A stretch of DNA of 6,223 bases from Bacteroidia bacterium (lineage in GTDB: Bacteria > Bacteroidota > Bacteroidia > Bacteroidales > Azobacteroidaceae). The DNA lies in contig BNTU01000147.1 of the NCBI GenBank assembly GCA_025996835.1, forward strand, positions 1 through 6,223. The letters are read 5' to 3'. Position numbers and translations under genes: made by a program. The notes beneath the pieces are model-generated. The model did not search any database and was not told the origin of the DNA. It worked only from the letters and a program-made list of their open reading frames with translations. Positions 1 to 6,223 of this stretch are shown piece by piece. The stretch's first letter is position 1. The number at the start of each line of letters is the position of its first letter.

Positions 1-3000
1 AAGTTTGGAAAGGTTGGAAGACATTTGCTGTTGAGTAGGAATCTCGTGGGGGGGGGGGGGCAAAGAATTTGCGCTGAGGCAGCGCATGAGGCACCTCAAG
101 AGTCGGCGCAGATTATTGAGGTGGCGATTCCCTCGTCAGGGACGAAGACCATTACCGGCTTCGTTTACGATGAAACCGGAGATGCAATCCCCGGTTCCAC
201 CATCACCATCAAAGGGAGCTCTCGTGGAGTTGTAACCGATGTGGATGGTTCATTCAAAATAGACGTTTCGCCGACGGATGTTTTGGAAGTTTCTTTTTTG
301 GGCTATGACGTCTACTCCGTGACGGTGGGCGACAAGGCGAGTTTTGTGATTCCGCTCAAGCCCAAAGCGAATGAGTTGGATGAAGTGACTGTGGTGGCTT
401 TCGGCAAGCAGAAAAAGAGCAGTGTGGTTGCCTCCATTGAAACGGTCAAGGTATCCGACCTGAAAGTGCCCGCCTCGAACCTTACCTCCGCTTTTGCCGG
501 TAAGATTCCGGGCTTGATTTCCTATCAGACCAGCGGCGAACCGGGACGCGACAATGCACAGTTCTTCGTGCGCGGCGTCACCACTTTCGGCTACGCTACA
601 TCGCCGTTGATACTGGTGGACGGCTTTGAATCTACTGCCGATGACTTGGCGCGCATGCAGCCCGACGACATCGAGAGTTTTTCTATCCTGAAAGACGCCG
701 CCGCGACGGTCTTGTATGGCTCGCGCGGAGCTAACGGCATCATCATGGTCACCACCAAGAGCGGACAGGAAGGCAAAGTGAAAATCAATGCGCGGGTGGA
801 CGTCAATGTCACCACGCCTACGCAGATGCCCGAAATGATTGGCGGAGTGGAATACATGCAGTTGTACAATCAGGCACGCGTTTCGCGTAATCCCGCTCAG
901 GGCGTCTTTTATGACGAGCAGAAAATACAATCCACCATCAACGGCGAAAATCCGATGATGTACCCCAATGTGGATTGGTACGACATGCTGTTCAACAAAC
1001 AGACCATCAACACAAAAGCGAACGTGAATGTATCAGGCGGCGGAAAAGTGGCGACCTATTTTGTATCTTTCGGCTACGACAACGAAACCGGCTTGCTGAA
1101 AGTGGATAAGCGAAACAATTTCAACAACAACATCAACATTGACCGGTTCAATCTCCGCAACAACGTGATTTTCAAACTGACGCCCACTACCACTTTGGAC
1201 ACCCGTTTGCAGGCGCGGTATGAGAAATTTACGGGTCCCAACACTCCGGCAGGCGATATTTTCAAAATGGTGATGGAAGGCAACCCCGTTGACTTTCCTG
1301 CCGTATATGAGCCGGATGACGCCAACCTGTTTACCCGGCACACGCTGTTTGGGAGCCGTGCCTTAGGTACAAGCGGTCTGAAAACAAATCCTTACGCCGA
1401 AATGGTGAGAGGATACGAAACGCGGGACGAAAGCACCGTGGTGGCACAGGCTACCCTGTTGCAGGATTTGGATTTCATCACCGAAGGGCTGAAACTTCAA
1501 GCCAAAGTGTCCGCCAGCACGTGGAGCCTTTATGGCAACAAAAGAAGCTATGATCCGTTTTATTATGAGGTGGAATCTTACGACCGAATTTCGGAAAAAT
1601 ACAAACTGTTCAACCTCAATCCCTCCAGCGTAACAGGCGGAGGCACTGAAACACTTGGAAATGTGAAAGCGTCTCGCAGTTCTTCCGTGAAGTATTATTT
1701 TGAAGCCCGTGCAAACTGGAACCGTCAGTTCGGCAACCACTCTGTTGGTGCCATGACCGTGCTGATGGTGCAGGAAAACCTGTTTGATGTCGGTAGTGGC
1801 GATATATTTGAAACCCTGCCCGAAAGGAATGCCGGAAATTCCGGACGGTTGACCTACGATTATGACGACCGCTATTTCGCCGAATTTGGCTACGGCTACA
1901 ATGGTTCCGAAAAATTCACCGGTTCCAAGCAATTCGGTTTCTTTCCCTCACTCGCTGCCGGCTGGCTGGTTTCCAATGAAAATTTCTATGAACCTGTCAA
2001 AAATGCCGTTGATATCCTAAAGCTGAAATTTAGCTGGGGATTGGTTGGTAACGACGCTATTGCGGGGAGAGCAGACCGTTTCCACTTCCTTTCCAAGATT
2101 ACGGCAAGCGGCTCGCCCTATTTGTGGGACGAAAACATGCAAAGCGTTTACAGGGGATACACCATCGACAGGTATGCCAATGAAAACATCGGATGGGAAG
2201 TATCCGAAAAATACAATCTCGGCGTGGAGTTGGGATTTTTCAAAAATTCCCCTCTAAAATTGAATGTGGACTTTTTCAAAGATTACAGACGCAATATTTA
2301 CATGGAACGTACCAATATCCCGAATACCGGCGGATTGGAAGCTCCGGTTTATGGAAATGTCGGCGAAATGGAAGCGCAGGGCATTGATGGGTCTATTGAC
2401 TACCAGCAATTTTTCAACAAAGATTTCTGGATGACGGGACGTGTCAATATGACCTATTCCACGAATAAATATACGCAATTTGACGAACCGAATTATGCTG
2501 ACGCATACCGCTATAAAAAGGGACATAGCGCCGGTCAGCAGTGGGGTTTGGTGGCAGAGCGGCTTTTTGTGGACCAGTATGAAATTGACGCATCCCCGGC
2601 ACAAAACTTCCATGGCAGCACCCCCCAAGCCGGCGACATCAAATACAGGGACATCAACGGCGACGGCGTTATCAATTTGAATGACCAAGTTGCCATGGGC
2701 TTCCCAACCACGCCGGAAATACAATATGGTTTCGGATTGTCTGCCGGTTATAAGAATTTCGACCTTTCGTTCTTCTTTCAGGGGAATGCCAGAGTTTCGT
2801 TCTTTATCGACCCTGTGGGCATCGCGCCGTTTGAAAACAGACGCAACGCCCTGGCAATAGTAACACGTGGTGCATGGAGTGAAACAAATCCCGATGTACA
2901 CGCTTTCTGGCCCCGCTTGTCGGTAGACAGGATAGAAAACAATACGGGCAGGAACCTACAAAACGTCAACCCCGGAGATAACAACCACCCTGAAGAAAAC

Positions 3001-3237
3001 TGGACTTCGTCGTGGTGGCTGCGCGAAGGCTCTTTCCTGCGGCTCAAAAACGTTGAAGCAGGTTACAATTTCAGCGGCATCAAACGTATCAGATTGGAAA
3101 ATATCCGTGCTTACGCCAGCATCGAAAATCTGTTTGTCATCAGTTCCTTCAAACTGTGGGACCCCGAAATGGGCGGCAACGGAATGGGATACCCGCTCAA
3201 TCGGAGGTTTAATGTGGGATTGCAATTATCATTTTAA
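1..3237 (+). CDS. SusC/RagA-family TonB-linked outer membrane receptor, 5' partial
   Basis: Imports oligosaccharides across the outer membrane with TonB energy, in complex with the SusD lipoprotein encoded next. The frame is open from base 1 and no good start lies inside the window (the TTG at 25 is only the first permitted codon), so the start is probably just upstream. Numbering residues from base 1: basic n-region KFGKVGRHLLLSRNLV, Gly4 from a G13 run, and a cleavage-like segment CAEAAHEAP; a carboxypeptidase-D regulatory-like domain at about 49-120; Ton-box-like DEVTVVAFG at 127-135; plug domain at about 137-255 with LVDG at 205-208 and the family signature ILKDAAATVLYGSRGANG near 229-246; then a 22-strand-type barrel ending in aromatic Phe (LQLSF). 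A calcium-loop-like DINGDGVINLND near 884-895 is usual for the family. The 1078 visible residues match the normal length. No STN domain is seen. Substrate unknown. No frameshift is seen after the G run. Confidence 0.95.
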   Translation, partial: KFGKVGRHLLLSRNLVGGGGQRICAEAAHEAPQESAQIIEVAIPSSGTKTITGFVYDETGDAIPGSTITIKGSSRGVVTDVDGSFKIDVSPTDVLEVSFLGYDVYSVTVGDKASFVIPLKPKANELDEVTVVAFGKQKKSSVVASIETVKVSDLKVPASNLTSAFAGKIPGLISYQTSGEPGRDNAQFFVRGVTTFGYATSPLILVDGFESTADDLARMQPDDIESFSILKDAAATVLYGSRGANGIIMVTTKSGQEGKVKINARVDVNVTTPTQMPEMIGGVEYMQLYNQARVSRNPAQGVFYDEQKIQSTINGENPMMYPNVDWYDMLFNKQTINTKANVNVSGGGKVATYFVSFGYDNETGLLKVDKRNNFNNNINIDRFNLRNNVIFKLTPTTTLDTRLQARYEKFTGPNTPAGDIFKMVMEGNPVDFPAVYEPDDANLFTRHTLFGSRALGTSGLKTNPYAEMVRGYETRDESTVVAQATLLQDLDFITEGLKLQAKVSASTWSLYGNKRSYDPFYYEVESYDRISEKYKLFNLNPSSVTGGGTETLGNVKASRSSSVKYYFEARANWNRQFGNHSVGAMTVLMVQENLFDVGSGDIFETLPERNAGNSGRLTYDYDDRYFAEFGYGYNGSEKFTGSKQFGFFPSLAAGWLVSNENFYEPVKNAVDILKLKFSWGLVGNDAIAGRADRFHFLSKITASGSPYLWDENMQSVYRGYTIDRYANENIGWEVSEKYNLGVELGFFKNSPLKLNVDFFKDYRRNIYMERTNIPNTGGLEAPVYGNVGEMEAQGIDGSIDYQQFFNKDFWMTGRVNMTYSTNKYTQFDEPNYADAYRYKKGHSAGQQWGLVAERLFVDQYEIDASPAQNFHGSTPQAGDIKYRDINGDGVINLNDQVAMGFPTTPEIQYGFGLSAGYKNFDLSFFFQGNARVSFFIDPVGIAPFENRRNALAIVTRGAWSETNPDVHAFWPRLSVDRIENNTGRNLQNVNPGDNNHPEENWTSSWWLREGSFLRLKNVEAGYNFSGIKRIRLENIRAYASIENLFVISSFKLWDPEMGGNGMGYPLNRRFNVGLQLSF
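48..60 (+). repeat. Homopolymer run of 13 G in the susC signal-peptide region
   Basis: Thirteen consecutive G follow CTCGT and encode the end of a Val codon plus four Gly codons. With 13 G the upstream frame joins the receptor frame. Read by hand, 12 G would lead to a TAA near 231 and 14 G to a TGA within about 20 bases. The tract sits exactly where the hydrophobic core of the signal peptide should be: the basic n-region is before it and a plausible AEA/A cleavage site after it. This fits either a slippage-prone switch or an artefact (spurious G calls or a collapsed assembly near a contig end). Confidence 0.9.
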
Positions 3238-3270
3238 TGTCTGAACTGTGATTTTAATGTCTGAACTGTG
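3231..3270 (+). repeat. 20-bp perfect tandem duplication over the susC stop codon
   Basis: The unit attttaatgtctgaactgtg occurs at 3231-3250 and again at 3251-3270, followed by 8 more bases of a third copy (attttaat, 3271-3278). The first copy contains the susC TAA (3235-3237). Each unit carries the GTCTGAAC end of the palindrome that follows, so the left end of that element is present twice, while the right end is present once. Slippage or unequal recombination is the simplest explanation. Confidence 0.95.
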
Positions 3271-3370
3271 ATTTTAATATGATTAATTTGATTAGTATGA
3301 TTATAGAAAATTATGATTATCAGGATTATCAGGGTAATCATAAAAATCATACTAAAATCAAAGTTCAGAC
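3259..3370. repeat. 112-nt imperfect palindrome (hairpin element 1) between susC and susD
   Basis: The arm at 3259-3276 (gtctgaactgtgatttta) is complementary to 3353-3370 (taaaatcaaagttcagac) at 17 of 18 positions. The pairing continues imperfectly inward to a stem of about 46 positions with roughly 37 matches, leaving a loop of about 20 nt near 3305-3324. The arms contain GATT motifs at about 9-10 nt spacing. The right half is 37/43 identical to that of the element at 5357-5458, so the two belong to one family. It lies in the transcribed gap of a probable operon and could act as an mRNA stability element or partial attenuator; it could equally be a MITE- or REP-like repeat. No transposase or clear target-site duplication is seen. 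Confidence 0.85.
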
Positions 3371-3401
3371 AAAAATTAAAAAAATTAAAAATATGAATAA
3401 T
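3371..3401 (+). promoter_or_regulatory. A-rich leader / translation initiation region of susD
   Basis: A stretch almost wholly of A and T between the palindrome and the ATG at 3402. There is no Shine-Dalgarno motif, which is normal in Bacteroidota, where A-rich, unstructured leaders support initiation. The last bases, gaataatATGAAA, are identical to those before the third gene (gaataatATGAAA at 5497-5509). This is the main reason for choosing 3402 rather than the in-frame ATG at 3393 or 3279. No TAnnTTTG-type -7 box was found. Confidence 0.6.
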
Positions 3402-5354
3402 ATGAAAAAAAATATTTATAAAACAGTCATCGCTGCGATGTGCATTTTTCCGTCGTGCAGCGATTACCTCAACGTCGTTCCCGACGAGAGTTTTACTATG
3501 GAAAATATGTTTTCCATCCGCGAAGAAGCGAAAAATGCCTTGGCAAAATCTTACTCGTATTTACCGGCTGACAGCAAGCGGACATCCACTTGGTTGCTGG
3601 GCGACGAATGGATTAATCCTCTCGTTGACCAAAATGATAATAATCAGTGGCAACCTATCCGGATTATGGAGCGGAAGCAGAGCTCCGACGCGCCCATACT
3701 GGGCATCTGGTCGGGCACCGGCTCGGGCAAGAAGATGTATGAGGGCATCAACTTCTGCAACCTTTTCATCGCCAATATAGATAAGGTACAGGATATGGAG
3801 CCCGCTGAAAAAGCCGACTGGAAAGCGCAGGTAGTGTTTCTGAAAGCCTACTATCACTTTTTGCTGCTGCAGCGCTATGGTCCCATTGTGATTATGGACA
3901 ATGCCGTATTGCCTGACGACGACCCCGTAAGTTTGTACGTTTCGCGCAGCAAGATAGACGCCTGTTTCGACTACATTGTCGAGACGATAGACAAAGCCAT
4001 CCCCGACCTGATACAGAGAAAGACAGGTTCCGAAATCGGACAGCTCGGTAAATTGGCGGCATTGTCCATCAAAGCGAAGGTATTGCTGTTTCGGGCAAGC
4101 CCCTTCTACAGCGGCAATGACTATTACCGCGATTTCTTAGACCATGACGGCAAACCGTTTTTCCCGCAGGATGACGTTGCCACCACCAAAGCCAAATGGG
4201 ACGATGCGGTGAAAGCCTTGGACAAAGCCATTACCGAGTGCGAGAACAGCGGAGTGGCACTCTACAAATACGACAAAAGGATGCTACCGGACGACATGGA
4301 AGACGCTGCGGCAAATCCTGACAACATGCAGACCCTCTATGATTTAAGAATGGTGATATGCGACCCGTGGAACAAGGAATTGATTTGGGGGAACTCGTAT
4401 GTCGTTTCGGCAGATAATGATTTGTTCACCGACGGCAATATTATGCAGCCGGCCGGCTATATAGGCAACTCCCTGTCGCGTAATTATTGCCGGAACATAT
4501 TGGGCGCCACCTATAAAACCATAGAAAGGTACTATACCAAAAACGGACTTCCTTTGGATGAAGACAATACCTTCGACCGCAGTACGATGCACGAACTCAC
4601 GAATGCTCCGGGTCCGGGCGACCCTGAATACGCCGAAACCCGCGGTATTCTGCAGCCCAATGCCGAAACAATTAATCTATACCTGAACCGTGAGCCGCGC
4701 TTCTATGCCAATGTAGGCATTACCGGCGGCTACTGGCGCTCGCATAGCGCCCGCATCAAAACAACCTTCTATGCGGGCGGCGAAGGAGGTAGGTTCACAT
4801 CCGTCCCGGACAATTTCTTTTGGTCGGGTATAGGAGCGCAAAAAGTGGTTCATATAAACAACGGGTCAGGTGCATCTGCGGATATAACAGTCTATCCGAC
4901 GCCCATTATCCGTTTGGCGGATTTATACCTGATGAAAGCCGAAGCGCTCAACGAGTATCTGGACGCGCCCAATGCCGACGTGTATGCCGCCATCAACAAG
5001 GTACGCAAAAGGGCGGGCATACCGAATGTGGAAACGGTGTGGAGCAATGCTGCATTGGCAAAAACGGTGGACAAACATGAAACAAAAGAGGGGATGAGAG
5101 CAATCATCGCTCAGGAACGGCAAGTGGAGTTTGCTTTTGAAGGAAGTATTTTCTGGGACATGATTCGCACTGGCAAAGCACCCGAAACATTCACATCTCC
5201 CGCCATAGGATGGACTTATGGCGGAATAGGAGAAGATTTTTTCAAACAACAAATCTTACAAATCCGCACGTTTACCCAAAGGGATTGCCTCTGGCCCATT
5301 GATTTGGATGAGATGAACAAAAATTCAAACCTTATTCAAAATCCGGGATGGTAG
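3402..5354 (+). CDS. SusD/RagB-family surface glycan-binding lipoprotein
   Basis: Surface lipoprotein that caps the SusC channel and helps capture glycan. From ATG 3402 it has 650 residues, within the usual upper range for SusD proteins. Residues 1-19 form a lipoprotein signal (MKKNIYKTVIAAM..FPSC, with Cys19 as the lipidated residue), followed by SDYLNVVPDESF, a typical SusD beginning. The N-terminal SusD-like domain covers about 20-230, with TPR-like helices around 135-165 (WKAQVVFLKAYYHFLLLQRYG). The C-terminal SusD/RagB domain covers about 330-650, with YPTPIIRLADLYLMKAEALN at 498-517, RQVEFAFEGSIFWDMIRTGK at 573-592 and the closing LWPIDLDEMN..NLIQNPGW. The frame is also open upstream to an ATG at 3279, but that extension is translated palindrome and would bury the signal peptide; 3402 is preferred. 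It follows susC by 164 nt and is probably cotranscribed. The ligand cannot be told from sequence. Confidence 0.95.
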   Translation: MKKNIYKTVIAAMCIFPSCSDYLNVVPDESFTMENMFSIREEAKNALAKSYSYLPADSKRTSTWLLGDEWINPLVDQNDNNQWQPIRIMERKQSSDAPILGIWSGTGSGKKMYEGINFCNLFIANIDKVQDMEPAEKADWKAQVVFLKAYYHFLLLQRYGPIVIMDNAVLPDDDPVSLYVSRSKIDACFDYIVETIDKAIPDLIQRKTGSEIGQLGKLAALSIKAKVLLFRASPFYSGNDYYRDFLDHDGKPFFPQDDVATTKAKWDDAVKALDKAITECENSGVALYKYDKRMLPDDMEDAAANPDNMQTLYDLRMVICDPWNKELIWGNSYVVSADNDLFTDGNIMQPAGYIGNSLSRNYCRNILGATYKTIERYYTKNGLPLDEDNTFDRSTMHELTNAPGPGDPEYAETRGILQPNAETINLYLNREPRFYANVGITGGYWRSHSARIKTTFYAGGEGGRFTSVPDNFFWSGIGAQKVVHINNGSGASADITVYPTPIIRLADLYLMKAEALNEYLDAPNADVYAAINKVRKRAGIPNVETVWSNAALAKTVDKHETKEGMRAIIAQERQVEFAFEGSIFWDMIRTGKAPETFTSPAIGWTYGGIGEDFFKQQILQIRTFTQRDCLWPIDLDEMNKNSNLIQNPGW

Positions 5355-5356
5355 TT

Positions 5357-5458
5357 GTCTGAACCATGATTTTTACAAGATTTATAAGATTAGCAAGATG
5401 AAAGAGAATATGATAATCATGGTAATCCTGAAAATCTTATTAAAATCAAGGTTCAGAC
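5357..5458. repeat. 102-nt imperfect palindrome (hairpin element 2) between susD and the third gene
   Basis: Starts 2 nt after the susD TAG. The arm gtctgaaccatgatttt (5357-5373) pairs with aaaatcaaggttcagac (5442-5458) at 16 of 17 positions. Imperfect pairing extends to about 43 positions with roughly 34 matches, leaving a loop near 5400-5415. It has the same ends (GTCTGAAC / GTTCAGAC) and the same GATT-rich arms as the element after susC. On the + strand it is followed by A residues and not by a U tract, so it is not a standard intrinsic terminator for this operon. Function unknown. Confidence 0.85.
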
Positions 5459-5477
5459 AAAAAATTCAGACAAAAAA
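5452..5477 (+). repeat. 13-bp tandem duplication at the right end of hairpin element 2
   Basis: ttcagacaaaaaa occurs at 5452-5464 and again, perfectly, at 5465-5477. It duplicates the last bases of the palindrome plus the start of the A-rich leader. Without it, the distance from the palindrome end to the next ATG would be 32 nt, against 31 nt in the susC-susD gap. Confidence 0.9.
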
Positions 5478-5503
5478 TTAATAATTTAAAAAATAAGAAT
5501 AAT
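5478..5503 (+). promoter_or_regulatory. A-rich leader / translation initiation region of the third gene
   Basis: A/T-rich stretch ending gaataat directly before ATG 5504. It resembles the leader before susD in composition, length and final bases. There is no Shine-Dalgarno motif and no TAnnTTTG-type promoter box, so the gene is probably read from an upstream operon promoter. Confidence 0.55.
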
Positions 5504-6223
5504 ATGAAAGAAATAAGAAAAATGGCAATTTTATTGCTTGTTGGAGTATCAGGTTTTTATGCCTGCGAGGAGGGGGAACGGTTTGGTATCTCTTCGGGTG
5601 ACACCACTCCGCCGACGGCTCCTGTGTTTGACAGTGTACAGCGGCTTCCCGGTGGTGGAAGGCTTTTTTACCAAATTCCACCCGACGAGGACGTCATCAG
5701 TATTGAAGCCTCCTATACGGCGGCAAACGGTAAACTCATCAAGTCGGCTGCCTCGTTTATGGCACCTTATTTAGAGGTGTACGGCTTGCCCGATAGCCTC
5801 GAACATACCATTCAGTTGTATGCCTTGGACAGAGCGGGCAATCAATCTAGGAGCGTGGACGTTACCTTTGAGCCTCTAAAACCTGCCTACCTGAAAGTGG
5901 CTAAGGGGCTAACGGTAAAACCCGCTTTCGGTGCCTTGCTCGTGGAATGGGAAAACGAATTGAAGCAGGATATTACCGTATTTGTGGATTTCACTTTTCC
6001 ATTTAACGGCGCACAACGTTCGATGAGTCAGGTGTATTCGTCCAGAGACTCTATCGAGCATCAATTCATCAAAGGTTTGAATCTTTCGGAGCAGGAAGCG
6101 GTCAGTGTGAAGGTAACTGTGGAAGACCTGTACGGCAATCGAAGCGAAACCGTTGATAAAGGCTCTTTGCACCTGTTCACCGACAGCGAATTAGACAAAA
6201 GTAAATTTGTGCTTTTAAATCCC
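5504..6223 (+). CDS. DUF4959/DUF5126-type surface lipoprotein, 3' partial
   Basis: Open without a stop from ATG 5504 to the window end (240 residues). It begins MKEIRKMAILLLVGVSGFYA followed by Cys21, a lipoprotein signal with a short hydrophobic core. Residues about 22-124 resemble the DUF4959 domain seen after SusD in many PULs: an acidic start (CEEGERFG), TTPPTAPVFDSVQRLPGGG, then YALDRAGNQSRSVDVTFEPL. Residues about 126-230 (PAYLKVAKGLTVKPAFGALL onward, ending near LHLFTDSEL) resemble DUF5126. Related proteins usually continue with a DUF5000 discoidin-like domain, which would lie beyond the window; full length is typically about 400 residues. The assignment comes from remembered family patterns, not a search. 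By position it is a likely accessory glycan-binding protein working with the SusC-SusD pair; no biochemical role is established from this sequence. The second ATG at 5522 would remove the basic n-region and is less likely. Confidence 0.85.
   Translation, partial: MKEIRKMAILLLVGVSGFYACEEGERFGISSGDTTPPTAPVFDSVQRLPGGGRLFYQIPPDEDVISIEASYTAANGKLIKSAASFMAPYLEVYGLPDSLEHTIQLYALDRAGNQSRSVDVTFEPLKPAYLKVAKGLTVKPAFGALLVEWENELKQDITVFVDFTFPFNGAQRSMSQVYSSRDSIEHQFIKGLNLSEQEAVSVKVTVEDLYGNRSETVDKGSLHLFTDSELDKSKFVLLNP

Noticed and set aside
250..930. Long minus-strand ORF of 226 codons antisense to susC
   Set aside because: It lies wholly inside a well-conserved receptor domain on the + strand and shows no recognisable family features; it is a shadow of the coding frame.
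2656..2691. EF-hand/dockerin-like loop in susC as a sign of a fused calcium-binding or cellulosome module
   Set aside because: A DxNGDGxI loop at this place in the barrel is common in SusC proteins, so it is family-typical and not a fusion.
3259..3370. CRISPR array or insertion sequence
   Set aside because: There are no regularly spaced direct repeats with unique spacers and no transposase frame; the element is only about 110 nt and palindromic.
3279..3401. In-frame upstream extension of susD starting at ATG 3279 (or 3393)
   Set aside because: The extension is a translation of the palindrome and A-rich leader and would place about 40 polar residues before the lipoprotein signal. The shared gaataatATGAAA context supports 3402.
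3259..3401. Intrinsic terminator after susC
   Set aside because: The hairpin is followed by A residues, not a U tract, on the + strand, and susD lies directly downstream in the same operon. Partial attenuation remains possible but is not shown.
3238..3401. Separate susD promoter in the gap
   Set aside because: No TAnnTTTG -7 box with a TTTG-like -33 box was found; taatttg near 3283 does not fit the spacing within the box.
5478..5681. Minus-strand ORF of 67 codons over the start of the third gene
   Set aside because: It overlaps the lipoprotein signal and DUF4959-like region on the + strand, has no recognisable motif, and its end runs through AT-rich leader sequence.

Overview
The window is a fragment of a Bacteroidota (probably Bacteroidales) genome. 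The evidence is a SusC-type TonB-dependent receptor followed by a SusD-type lipoprotein on the same strand, a pair essentially restricted to this phylum. In addition, the gene starts sit behind A/T-rich leaders without a Shine-Dalgarno sequence, as is usual there. Genus cannot be fixed from the sequence.

Layout, all on the + strand: (1) bases 1-3237, susC-like outer-membrane receptor, 5' end outside the window, with a run of 13 G at 48-60 inside its signal-peptide region; (2) 3238-3401, an AT-rich gap holding a 20-bp tandem duplication, a 112-nt imperfect palindrome and an A-rich leader; (3) 3402-5354, susD-like surface lipoprotein; (4) 5355-5503, a second gap of the same design, with a 102-nt palindrome of the same family, a 13-bp tandem duplication and an A-rich leader; (5) 5504 to the window end, the N-terminal 240 residues of a lipoprotein resembling DUF4959/DUF5126 proteins, cut by the window edge.

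The genes look like the core of a polysaccharide utilization locus: SusD and the third lipoprotein would bind glycan at the cell surface, and SusC would import the oligosaccharide across the outer membrane using TonB energy. No enzyme, regulator or transporter that would reveal the substrate is inside the window. No promoter matching the Bacteroidota consensus was seen in either gap, so the three genes are probably one operon.

The most unusual material is non-coding. Both gaps follow one template: stop codon, 1-2 nt, palindrome arm GTCTGAAC, long hairpin, right arm GTTCAGAC, about 31 nt of A-rich leader, ATG. The two hairpins differ at paired positions in a way that preserves pairing at two sites. 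The G13 tract is the second item worth checking; it is either a phase-variable switch or a sequencing/assembly artefact.
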